NCBI GenBank assembly: GCA_001579985.1
Contig: LRSR01004564.1
Coordinates: forward strand, 1-21,061
Direction: 5' to 3'
Length of the DNA stretch: 21,061 nucleotides
DNA from: Hypsibius dujardini
Lineage: Eukaryota > Tardigrada > Eutardigrada > Parachela > Hypsibiidae
Translations under genes and position numbers: made by a program
In this document: in pieces, positions 1 to 8,480 of the stretch
How positions within the stretch are numbered: the stretch's first letter is position 1
How the letters are laid out: the number at the start of each line of letters is the position of its first letter
Notes under the pieces: model-generated
Seen by the model: only the letters and a program-made list of their open reading frames with translations
Told to the model about the DNA's origin: nothing
Database searches by the model: none

Positions 1-44
1 GTTATGTTGGCCAGCGACTCAGCAAGACCACTAGTGGAATTCAT
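1..44 (-). CDS. Partial first exon of a second class A GPCR (paralogue, runs off the left edge)
   Basis: The ATG lies at 44-42 on the minus strand. Fourteen full codons plus two bases follow before the window ends, reading MNSTSGLAESLANI. The intact receptor at the right end starts MNSSSGLAGSLANI, so this is the N-terminus of a close paralogue in the same orientation, differing at residues 4 and 9. The extracellular N-terminus keeps the candidate N-glycosylation sequon at residue 2. Everything from transmembrane helix 1 onward lies outside the window, so whether this copy is intact cannot be judged. The upstream flank is also shared with the other copy, which supports duplication of a whole gene with its promoter region. 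Confidence 0.8.
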   Translation of the reverse strand, partial: MNSTSGLAESLANI

Positions 45-235
45 ATTGAACCAGGTTGGGAAGTTTTAGAAAAATGTGTAGAAAAATGAGGAAAGAAATT
101 GAGGAGATAAGCAAAATTTGATGAATGTGGTTTGGGCTTTTGTACGCCGCAGTCAACGATCAAAATGTCATTACTGAAAGACTGCGCCCTGCGGGATGTG
201 GCAACCCTACTGGAGGGGCGGAAATGGGGTAACAA
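45..235 (-). other. Upstream ORF ending on the receptor start codon (left copy)
   Basis: A reading frame of 64 codons lies immediately upstream of the partial receptor and stops in a TGA that overlaps the receptor ATG as ATGA. The right-hand copy has the same arrangement in a longer frame. The two copies differ by about seven bases here and about six of these change the amino acid, so I see no sign of selection on the peptide. It may be 5' UTR. It is listed because the stop-start overlap is conserved. Confidence 0.3.
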
Positions 236-560
236 TTGCTTAACTCTAGGGGTAACACATTGGGCGTTATTACTGGCTCGAATGCCCGGACGAGGCGAGG
301 AATAAGTATTGCCAGCTATCTACAGGAATACGCTGCATGCTCTTGTGGGATATGACGTTGTTAGGTAACGCCTGTCCCTCCAAGCCGCGGCATGATTGGG
401 CGTATGGATTCCCAGGAGGTTCAACGTCGAAAGCTTAAAAATACCGGGCGATGTCAAAGGTCACTTCAAGGGTTTTTTGACGAGTGGGCGACACACCGAA
501 TATAGATAAATGCCTATATAATTGCACGTTGCCATTACAGTCCCAGAGGAAATTTGTATG

Positions 561-980
561 ACAAATCTCTAGAAAAAGGGACAAGGAAACTTTACAAAGG
601 TCAGCAAAAAATGGGGCTGGGACATTAACAACAGGGACAAAACATTCAATCTCACGTCGACATCAAGCTCACACGGATACAGGCTCATCCCTCGCATCAT
701 TTATATCTTCTCTCAATAATATTTTTCGACCAACTGGATTAAAAATCATTGAAGTCATGAGACTGCAAAATTTCTCCATTTATATTCAACAGCGGCAACA
801 GCTTGTTCGTCCCAACGGTCATTCCGCCACTGCTGCTTTCTTTCAAACTGGAAATATGACTGAGCACGTACACCTTTAGTATAGCACCTCTTTTAGGTCC
901 CTCTGAAATCTTTGGGAGTCGGGGGTCCACCCCAGTTCTCAAGACTCAGGGGCAACCCTTGGGGGTGCTATGATTTTGGA
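561..980. other. Non-coding stretch, nothing recognised
   Basis: The stretch upstream of the left receptor flank holds no convincing gene. A 67-codon minus-strand frame at 739-942 shows no recognisable motif or splice context and I treat it as chance. Confidence 0.5.
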
Positions 981-1218
981 CTTGGGTTACAAGGCCCCCT
1001 ACCTTCCCCTTTTTTGTTCCCTCCCTTGTTATATTTCCCTGTGTCCATAAAATGAGAATAATAATTTCGAATCCTTATTGTTCCCTCATCACTAATATTA
1101 GGGAACAGTTCTTTCCAAAATTATTGTAATTATTATTGTTACCCGAAGGAACCATAGTCAGTGCTATTAAAAGCAGCAGGGGACAAAAAGGGGGAAGGGG
1201 AAGCACTTGTAGCCCAAG
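981..1218. mobile_element. Foldback (palindromic) MITE, ~240 bp
   Basis: The left end reads CTTGGGTTACAAGG and the right end, read on the opposite strand, starts CTTGGGCTACAAG. Both continue into a C-rich block ending TTTTTGTYCC. The two arms can be paired with gaps through AATAATAATTT segments to a central hairpin with stems at 1080-1086 (GTTCCCT) and 1100-1106 (AGGGAAC). The whole element is therefore one long imperfect inverted repeat with no coding capacity. I cannot see a clear target-site duplication, so the superfamily is unassigned. Confidence 0.7.
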
Positions 1219-2356
1219 CCGCCTCGACCCAAGCTGTTAAGTAAGGTCACAACCCTTTTCAGTTCGGCAGGTGTGCTGCTTTATTACGAGGTAAAGGCCG
1301 TTAACCAGGCCGCTTTTAGAATTCGTAACTTAAGCAGGCCGGCAGGCCAGGAGGTGGCGCATAAGTCATTTTGGCGAAATCAACCCAGGGAGATGGCCTA
1401 ATGGTCCCGTTGTTTATATGCTTGATTTGACTATGAGATAATAACAATTCGCCAGTCTTGCATTTCCATTAACTCGAATAATTAAACGATATACGCATGT
1501 GAAATAAACTTTGATTAGTTAACTTGAACAACATAAGGCTCTGGAAATACATTCGAATATGACGGTCGTGCTCAAAATATAAGAAGCTGTAACCCAGATG
1601 ATCAATGTGTTCAAAAAATTCTAAATTATAGCATGAGACATTCGATGCGAAAAATATTCTGCAAAATAAAGAGCTAAAGATTCACTTCAAGAGCCGTCGT
1701 GATGAAGAGAACGCACGTGAAGTGAAAACAGATGCACAATTTTTTTTCATGCGAAAGAAAGGGATCGGAAGTGGCGCCTCTACCCGACTACTTGCACACT
1801 TCTCCATTGAGATTTTTCTCTTTTTTCGGACTCAAATTCGAAAATTTTGCCTTTAATACCAAACATATGCTTCCTGAGCATTAGAAAGTGATTTTTGCTG
1901 TTTCATTCCAACATTATCAGCATGAGGTCGAGCATGGACCTGCCGCTCCTCGAAAAAAGAGCTCTGCAGAAGTGCTGTTGCGCCTTGTGGTTCGTTCTGA
2001 TAGTTCCTGATGCAAAAACCTTTATTTCTTTCTTTTTACGTATACCGGACTTGGTCTTCTTGTATCCGTGAAGGAGTGGTGTACCTAAACTTCATTCGTA
2101 GGTGAACTACTTGCTTTTCAGTCCACATGCATTAAAGATGGCGGCCTCGTTGTTTTTGACTTCCACCCCGTAATCATACCAGCATATTTTTTTCACTAAC
2201 CACAAAATTTATTCGTTATCACAAAGCTATTTGCCATTCGTCAAGAAATTTTGAAGTCAAACGGGGGTATCTTGGTTCTACTAAAAAATGGTCCGTTTTG
2301 ATTTTCTGAAAACATGCCCACTGTGATCTCAAAATCAATTACTTTTTTATTTCCCA
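1219..2356. other. Non-coding AT-rich stretch
   Basis: No gene is supported. A 49-codon plus-strand frame starting at 1922 contains a Cys cluster and hydrophobic segments but has no supporting context, so I do not call it. Confidence 0.45.
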
Positions 2357-2602
2357 TCACGGATAAACAACTTTTGCATTTAAAGAATGTCTTATCAATG
2401 GTTTTATCGATCTCAGGTTGCGGATGACTGCTGCAATTTCAGCTGAACGCACGATTTCTAAAAACTCGTACCGGCTCAACTTGGCTGGATAACCCTTCTG
2501 TAGACTTTCATGGAGGAAAGCGCATTTGAACGTGGCGTTAAATTCATTTGTTTTATCCCCCCCCCCCTCCACAGCAACGTTTTCTGTGGCCGAAATATGT
2601 TT
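2357..2602 (-). other. Possible coding remnant of unknown function
   Basis: An 82-codon frame reads with fairly coding-like composition, including the stretch LSRYEFLEIVRSAEIAAVIR, which would form amphipathic helices. It starts with an ATG and is interrupted near its start by an 11-base C run at 2557-2567, which encodes glycines and is prone to length change. No domain is recognised. The phrase LSRYEF loosely resembles LTRDEF in the possible plus-strand exon at 13577-13776, but the match is too short to claim homology. It could be a decayed exon or chance. Confidence 0.25.
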
Positions 2603-2605
2603 CAT

Positions 2606-4670
2606 CTGTACTTTATCAACTATTTTATTAAGCCTGGATTCTATTAAGGCCTTATTAGTCCGACGGAAAGTATAACAGCATGCAAAAAATGGTTTTAATA
2701 ACGTGAATCCCGAACACCATAAAAAACAAATATAAGGTCAAATTTGTTCGAAAATGGACTTCACATTAAAGTTTTCCGTTGCGCGACTTTTAATTGCCTT
2801 CAACTGAAAAGACAAAAAATTTGCTTGACGGATGTCCAAAACCGATGTGAAACGGAACCAATATAATTTTATTGCTTTCCGATCGCCCTCCATGCCACCT
2901 CCGTAACTTGAGTCTTTCAGCGTGCCGCTATAGCACCAATTTAACCTATACAGCAGGCGTTTAGGCCAAGATAGTTACGGTAGGTTTCGTATTTCCACGG
3001 TCGATCTCATACTTTTTCATATTTTTAGTTTCTGAATAGCATGTGCTGTTTTGAAGGATCCATTTTTTTAGATAAGACAAAGTGATGAATCTTCAAGTTC
3101 CCCTGCATGTTAATGGCGCGCATGACCGGCGATTAAATTTCCAGATCACAGGACGAGAAAAGTAATGCGATTATGTGGGAAAGAATATTCCGGATATAGA
3201 TGCTTTATTGTGTGACCGGATAAAACCGGCCTGTACGTGCGATAGTACCCAGTATATCATGAACAAACAACAATATTATCTGCTGGTGCCCGCGTCAAAC
3301 CCCGTAGTTCAATGACGTTTTGTGGTGACCGCAATCACATGCGCCAAATGACAGTTTATTCCCAGGGCCCTTCAATATCCAAGAAGACTACAATTAGTAT
3401 GTAATTAGCTTTTTGTCAACTGAAAATTAGTCAGCCCACTAACGTCCGGTGCTAGATCGAGCACTATTTGAGTGCTAGAAGTAAAGTTCTAAAAGTTTTT
3501 TTCTTTTATAATCTTGTTTAATTAGAAAAAAAAAGTTTTTTTTGACGATGGAAAATTCTTGTTTTTTGGGCTGATCACTCTCCACTGTCGAATTAGAAGC
3601 AAAATTACCAATGAAAACTGTTTCTTGCACTTGTCCGCCCCATATTTCAATAAAACATCAATCAATCAATAGATGAGTTATTGATGAAAATGGTCAGTTT
3701 TATTCATTTTTTGAAAAAAACGGACGCCTTCTTTGACCACTGGTCACGTGCCAGTCTACGATCCGACTCAGGTAATTCTGTTCAGAGACTGTCAATAGAT
3801 GGAAAAACCCACGTATTTTTAGACATTGTGGTCATCTCACAGCGTGCTGAGACCTTTTTTACTCAAAAAAAGTAAAAACGGATTAACTTTGACAATTTCT
3901 GCCGGGAAATGATCAAGCAGCAAATGACTAAACAATAATTTCTAAATTTCAAACAAAATACCAACTTTTAATATCAGTTGAGTTTAGAAAAAACGTTCCA
4001 ACCATCTTTGCGTGGAAATTCGGAGGTCGCCAAGTCGTCATTTGACGAAATTGGACGTTAAGGCGATTTTCCGTTTACTGTCTTTTAGTAACTAAACAAT
4101 TCAAACTAGTTCTTTCGAAATTAGGTTACTAATTTTCGTTTTTCTTGGTTGCAACACTCGAAAAAAAAGATTGAAAATGTAATTCCACATTTTCGTAATT
4201 GCGTTATCATACCATACTTAAATCTTTTTTTGTGTGAAGCTTTTAATCTCATATCGAGAATTGGGATACAAAACGACGGGCATGATACGCACGCGTGAAG
4301 CATGAATTTTGGAGGTCAGCCCCAGCCAGGTGAAAAGTTGCTCCACACGAGAAGACTTCTCGCAAATCTAAACGAAAACATTTGGGTAAGTGCGAAGGAA
4401 GTGCGAATGGGTCTTTTAACATACAAGTTTCCCTAGATGTACGATCTTCATTAGGGGTAGGTTAACCGTTCTTATTTGAGGGACTTCTGGAGGCCTTCGG
4501 TTTTACAGGATAGCGAAAAACCAGCGTTGGGGCAGCCATGCTCTAACGCATGAGTTACGCTGGACAGCTAGGAAGGTTGTGCTCAACCCAATCATAAATT
4601 GATCAGCTGCTAAATCCTGCTGGAAAAAAAAATTCCAGCTCAATTTATACCGATCGGACGCAAAAAGCAG
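2606..4670. other. Long non-coding AT-rich stretch
   Basis: This stretch of about 2 kb has only short open frames (3681-3875 plus and 4121-4303 minus) with no motif or splice support. There are homopolymer A/T runs near 3500-3545 and a short ATCA repeat with an AATAAA-like sequence near 3650-3670. I see no gene. Confidence 0.5.
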
Positions 4671-4675
4671 ATACA

Positions 4676-4681
4676 TTTATT
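4676..4681 (-). terminator. Candidate polyadenylation signal AATAAA
   Basis: TTTATT on the plus strand reads AATAAA on the minus strand, about 200 bases beyond the last codon of the BEN-like pseudogene. The position is plausible for its 3' end, but the motif is common in AT-rich DNA. Confidence 0.3.
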
Positions 4682-5056
4682 TTTGAAGTCTCCACTCCTC
4701 CAGTATGATAACAAGGCAGCAAAAAGGCGTTATCAAAGTCAAAGCAAGCTAGGACACCTGATTCCTTTATGAAATTGAATTTTTTTTAAAATGCTTCTGA
4801 CTATAAATGATTCAATATAATAAATTGCCTATAAATACCAGACAGCTACAGCAAACCAATTATAACATTTACAAAAATCTATTACTTCTGGGATTCGAGT
4901 AGTTCAAACTTCTTTCTGGCCTGCTTCTTGGCTCATCGAATCCGACTAGTGACCTTTCCCTTTCCCGGAATTTCTTCCTTCTTGGCGGTGATCTTGCTAA
5001 CGAATTAGTTCACGAAGTCTGAAATAGAAATACGAAACATGATAAAATGCGAAACT

Positions 5057-5099
5057 ACGCCAGCAAAATTTTTATTATATATATATAATAAACGCCAGC
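5057..5099. repeat. Perfect 22-bp AT palindrome between 8-bp direct repeats
   Basis: Positions 5071-5092 read the same on both strands (TTTATTATATAT... and its mirror). The sequence ACGCCAGC occurs at 5057-5064 and again at 5092-5099. The unit lies inside the intron of the BEN-like pseudogene. It could be a tiny insertion with an 8-bp target duplication or simply an AT microsatellite with a local duplication. Confidence 0.6.
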
Positions 5100-5177
5100 G
5101 CAGTGCAGGATTCTTACCTCATTGGGTTTTGATACAGACTGGATCAAGAGGGGGCTTCTTGTTGCCTTTCTCGAGAG

Positions 5178-5185
5178 ATTGCTTG
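5178..5185 (+). repeat. Left target-site duplication of the hAT element
   Basis: ATTGCTTG lies directly outside the left terminal repeat and matches ATTGCTGG at 8241-8248 in seven of eight bases. Eight base pairs is the target-site length expected of hAT transposons. Confidence 0.8.
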
Positions 5186-5474
5186 TTGGGGTCTGTGCGG
5201 ATCCAAAAAAGCGATCCGCAGCCCGCACCGCAGCCTATTTTTCAAACCGCAAACCGCACCGCACCGCAAAAAAATTAAAACCGCACCGGTAATTTGATGC
5301 GAACCAGATTGAGAACCTCCAGGATCTCATTGGGCTCAAATATCCGAAGTTTGCGGAAGGGCGGGTGTAAAAACAGGCAATCTTGTGCTCCTGTTGCAGT
5401 GCACCCTTATCTGTGAAATTTGTTAAGAGCAGCTGAGCAAGAGTGAGTAGGGCGGAATGGTCGGAATGGAAATC

Positions 5475-5771
5475 CTGTAGAAAAACGTCCACTGATCAAG
5501 GAGATGCAGTTCATCAGTTAACGTACGGTCACCATGCCTCCCTGTTTGCCTGCGCGTTTGTCTGTCTGTCTTTCTTTCTGCCTGTCTGTGAGTCTGTCTG
5601 TCTCTCTACCTGTCTGCCTTTCAGTCAGTCTGTTTAAATGGATGTCTTTCTGACTGTCTTTCCCTAACTTTATTTTACTGCCGTACGTGTACATGTATTT
5701 GTTTGTTAATCAATGGTCTATTATTCTTGATATCTGTCGCTCAGTCTGTGAATGTGTGATGGCTAGCTTAC
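5475..5771 (-). other. hAT intron with CTGT-rich tract
   Basis: The intron is bounded by AAA/GTAAGC and TTTTTCTACAG/GAT, giving K-D in phase 0. Most of 5525-5640 is an imperfect CTGT/CTGC repeat on the plus strand, which reads as CAGA in the transcript. Confidence 0.65.
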
Positions 5772-6017
5772 TTTGCAAATCTTCTGCAGCTGTTTGCAGA
5801 TTGGAACTACGAGGTGAAGTGTTGGAGTACTGCTAACACTGAATTCATCAGTAGCCGTCTTGAAAGGCTTGAGCACTACAACAAGTTCGTTCAATAGATC
5901 TTCCGGCCTAGGCATTTTATCTCCCTCGTTTCGGTCTTCCAAATGTTTTTCGGATTCCGCCATATTGTTCTTGAATCGACTCCAACATGATGACGGACGA
6001 ATTTCAACGGGTGGGAA

Positions 6018-6240
6018 CTGAAAAATGCCGCGTTTCACACGCTGTGTAATTACAGAGCAGTTAAGCTTTTGTCTTGCTCTAGTCTGCTTGATCAAGTACT
6101 TGCCTTTTTCCTTTTTTTCTGTCTGCTTGTCTACATTTTTGCCAATCGATCAATCTGTTTATTTATCTATGTGCGTTTTTTGTCCAAAAATGTAGCTCCC
6201 TATCCAATTGTCATCTACCTAGTCTTCCGTCATAACTTAC
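6018..6240 (-). other. hAT intron
   Basis: The donor CAG/GTAAGT and acceptor TTTTTCAG/TTCC bound a 223-base intron between the VEELVEHFKRTG and VVVLKPFK parts of the transposase. It contains a short CTGTCTGCTTGTCT stretch near 6118-6132. Confidence 0.65.
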
Positions 6241-7494
6241 CTGCTGTTTTAAGCGTCTTGCTCAGCTTCCTAGAGAGACCGGTCCGTTTGAAATGTTCCA
6301 CCAACTCTTCAACAGTGCGCAGAAGTGTGTGAACGGGCTCCATCCGAAAAGCCGCTTCGGTTCCGAAATGTTGCCGAACGTACTTATCTTTGATAATGTC
6401 ATCGAGGCTGGTACTGACGGATTCAGTGGCAAATGCATGTGAAGCGAGTCATGGGCAGTTTGTTCTCTTTGTCCGAATTCCTGCGAAGAGCAAACCGCTG
6501 TAAAGCCGCTTTATACCGTAGTATAATGATGCTGAATGACGTTTTTTCAACTTAAATAAGTTAAAGATATATCTGCAAGGATTTTTCAATGACAATTTTG
6601 AATTGGGCCAAAAATAATTAATCTAAATTGGAGGACGTTTTGTTTGTCAGTTTGTTTTTCAGTCTTACATCTGGATATTAAAGGCTTTGATCATATTGGC
6701 TGCGCCCTCTGTGACAAACAACGCATTCTGGCAGATCAGCTCGGAAAGGACATAGGGATCCTCGAGGTGTTCCTCGACGAATTCGCGGATGTTTTTTCCA
6801 GATTTCGATGCCGCGTCATACTCCGTCATAAACAGTGAACGCTCGATTAGTTTCCAACCCAAATAGTAGTGGACAGTCAGTCAAATGTAATCGGTTTGGG
6901 TGTGAATCTCCTTCCATCCATCCAGTGTTATGCCACCACTATAATCGTTAAAAACTATAATGGAACACGATTTGAGAAATTTTATCGTAAATTTGTCGGA
7001 TAAACAATGTAGCAGTTGTAGAAAAACATAAAATACGTAAATATTTCGATGGAGTTAATTCCATCATTTACGTTTTAGGACCAGCATCAATCAACTAAAA
7101 ACTTATTGTCAATCAATCAATATAGCAGCCAATCAGACACAGTAATATTACAATTGATTTGTTCAATCGACCAAAAAATCAGTTATATACGAAACGCACC
7201 TTTGTAGAGCTCAGACCCGATCAAATCCCAAACTTCTTTTGCCTTTTCCTCAATCAGCCGACTGATGGTGTGGGATGAGTTACAAGGTCCGCAGAATACT
7301 TAACGCCTGCCGACTGACACTGTTGCACGTATCAGATCAATAATCCCATCACCGGCTACAGTGGTGAAAGCGCGAAGATCCTTGGCAGCAAACGAAATAC
7401 ATGCATCCATCCGCTCCTTCTTGGCGCCAGTAGGAACCGGCTTCCTTCCTTGGAAACGACCGGTTGAAAATACTGTGTGACCCGCCCTCTAATT

Positions 7495-7857
7495 TTATTG
7501 CGTCATTTCGGTGAAACAATATTCTTGGAGATGCCGTTTCAAAGTAGAGGTCCCCGAGCTGTGAGACGAATTATAGGGGTACACTTTCTGGCAGTTTCTG
7601 CAGGCGGCATATGGAAGGGGCTTTGAAGAATCTTCCAACTGTAGCAGACCAAATTTCTTCCAAACGGCAGTCTCAGATTTGGAGAACGGATTTGGGATGA
7701 TTCGAAAAGATCCCTTTCGGAGCAGTGTTTCGACTTCCTCTAGTGTAAGGATGCGAAGTTTAGATTTAGTTGTAGAATCGGCTGAATATTGACCCAGACG
7801 TTGTTTTACTTTGACAACATACACTTCAGCTTCGTCGTGGCTCGACGGCGAAGACAT
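7495..7857 (-). pseudogene. BED zinc-finger N-terminal exon of the hAT transposase
   Basis: This 120-codon frame from the ATG at 7857 is the best-preserved part of the transposase. Residues ~66-114 form a BED-type finger: AVWKKFGLL, then C86-x2-C89 (AACRNCQKVYPY), then H109-x4-C114 (LKRHLQEYC). BED fingers bind the terminal and subterminal DNA in hAT transposases and are often co-opted by host genes. The 85 residues before it are unrecognised, with a helical segment at about 37-48. The frame stops at 7495, but homologous sequence (GRFQGRKPVPTGAKKERMD) continues in frame beyond two stop codons, so the true exon was longer. Confidence 0.8.
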
Positions 7858-8170
7858 TTTAATATTTTTGTTTCAAAAAAAACCCGTTAAAACGTTTATG
7901 CATTGCGGATCTCTTGTGTGAGAATGAGTACGAGTACTGAGTGCTAAAATGATGCGCAAATGTGACTTTAAATCGGGCACTTGGCTTGCTGAACTGGTGT
8001 TCCGTTTTAGGACCTCTGCGCCGTACACAAACACTTTTCAAAAAATAAACAAATCAGCAGGCTCTCTTGCTCCAGCACAAAATCATAACATTTCATATTT
8101 CTTTGCTTAATTTTTAGAAATTCGTTAAAAAAGATGATAAGTGCGGTTCGCGGCGGATTGGAAAAGGGAA

Positions 8171-8210
8171 ACCGCACCGCCGTAGCCGGCACGGGCTACG
8201 GCGGTGCGGT
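8171..8210. repeat. Perfect 17-bp inverted repeat in the right subterminal region of hAT
   Basis: ACCGCACCGCCGTAGCC at 8171-8187 is exactly reverse-complementary to 8194-8210, with a 6-base loop GGCACG. The arms contain the CCGCACCGC motif that recurs at both ends of the element, so the hairpin doubles a likely transposase-binding motif. Confidence 0.85.
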
Positions 8211-8240
8211 GAGGGCTGCGGTACGGTTTGCAGACCTCTA

Positions 8241-8248
8241 ATTGCTGG
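8241..8248 (+). repeat. Right target-site duplication of the hAT element
   Basis: ATTGCTGG follows the right terminal repeat and pairs with 5178-5185 with one mismatch. Confidence 0.8.
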
Positions 8249-8480
8249 GCACCGTCTTCTGTCGGGCAGCTGTTGACGAATGTCTCATGAGTGAACATTC
8301 CGGTCAGGTATTTTCAAGCAGCATCTCGCCAGGACCTGATTCCAGCAGCCAAGTACTTTTAAAACAACCCGCACAATATAAATAGAAACTGTGAACCGAA
8401 AAATATCTCCTGGTCTCCGTCTGTGGTAGTTTGGGTTATTTTAATTCCTCTTTGCAGATTATTTTTTATGGTATTACATT

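Larger units (their letters stand above)
1..560 (-). repeat. Left copy of the receptor-gene duplication (5' exon plus 5' flank)
   Basis: Positions 1-560 align end to end with 20494-21061. By eye there are about 13 substitutions in the first ~290 bases (about 95% identity). A 5-bp indel follows near position 295, then a clearly more diverged stretch at about 325-400, then moderate similarity to position 560. The alignment stops only because the window ends. The copy covers the first 44 coding bases and about 515 bases upstream of the ATG. Confidence 0.93.
5280..7857 (-). pseudogene. hAT transposase, five exons, frameshifted and truncated
   Basis: Exons inferred from splice signals and protein similarity are about 7857-7200, 6938-6669, ~6483-6241, 6017-5772 and 5474-~5280. 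Visible segments include SGGITLDGWKEIHTQTDYI (the T-x-D-x-W region holding the first catalytic Asp), NALFVTEGAANMIKAFNI (the second catalytic region, with Glu where Asp is usual), TVEELVEHFKRTGLSRKL, PRPEDLLNELVVVLKPFKTA, and TNFTDKGALQQEHKIACF followed by a frameshifted HPPFRKLRIFEP. Damage includes TAA and TAG after the BED exon, a TGA near 6885, and frameshifts near 7310, 6430, 5960 and 5370, the last a lost T in a T run. The C-terminal dimerisation region (hATC) and third catalytic Glu are absent. Donors GTAAGT at 6240 and GTAAGC at 5771 and acceptor TTTTTCAG at 6018 are good. Some junction phases remain unresolved. Confidence 0.8.
5186..8240 (-). mobile_element. hAT-superfamily DNA transposon, 3,055 bp, transposase pseudogene inside
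   Basis: The ends are TTGGGGTCTG on the left and, read inward on the opposite strand, TAGAGGTCTG on the right. They share an inward block containing CCGCAGCCC and CCGCACC. An 8-bp target duplication flanks them. Both ends carry clusters of CCGCACCGC (5216-5286 and 8150-8226), which look like subterminal transposase-binding repeats as in other hAT elements. The body codes on the minus strand for a BED-finger hAT transposase, now broken. The coding part runs almost directly into the left subterminal repeats, so the C-terminal third of the protein has been deleted. The element sits inside an exon of the BEN-like pseudogene. It could not move on its own. Confidence 0.9.
4882..8355 (-). pseudogene. 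Decayed BEN-like domain gene, split by a hAT insertion
   Basis: Three pieces read in one frame on the minus strand. The first is 8355-8241, starting after a TTTTAAAAG acceptor. It continues at 5177-5118 once the hAT element and one target-site copy are removed, ending at donor G/GTAAGA. After a 99-base intron, the last piece is 5018-4882, starting at acceptor ATTTCAG/AC. Phases match at both joins. The peptide includes KYLTGMFTHETFVNSC, then KKPPLDPVCIKTQ, then FVSKITAKKEE, and a basic tail ARKKFELLESQK. The order of a helix with F-T-x-E, a linker, then K-x-x-LDP followed by a helix resembles BEN DNA-binding domains. This is family inference by eye. Four in-frame stops (three TGA, one TAA) mean it is not functional as read. 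The 5' part of the gene is uncertain. Confidence 0.5.

Noticed and set aside
4500-4580. tRNA-like or small structured RNA around the repeated TAACGCATGAGTTACG sequence
   Set aside because: No cloverleaf, A or B box, or consistent stem set could be drawn.
5443-5637. Cys/Ser/Leu-rich peptides encoded by CTGT tracts (also at 6069-6332, 13444-13600 and 20085-20200), resembling secreted or membrane peptides
   Set aside because: They are translations of simple-sequence repeats that lie in introns or directly before a splice acceptor.
7495-7857. BED-finger exon as an independent, domesticated host gene
   Set aside because: It lies inside hAT termini with a target duplication and continues into recognisable transposase sequence, so it is simply part of the transposase.
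4882-8355. Alternative genetic code (TGA as Trp) to explain in-frame stops
   Set aside because: The intact receptor uses standard codons and stops, and the hAT and mariner fragments also contain TAA, TAG and frameshifts, so decay explains the stops.
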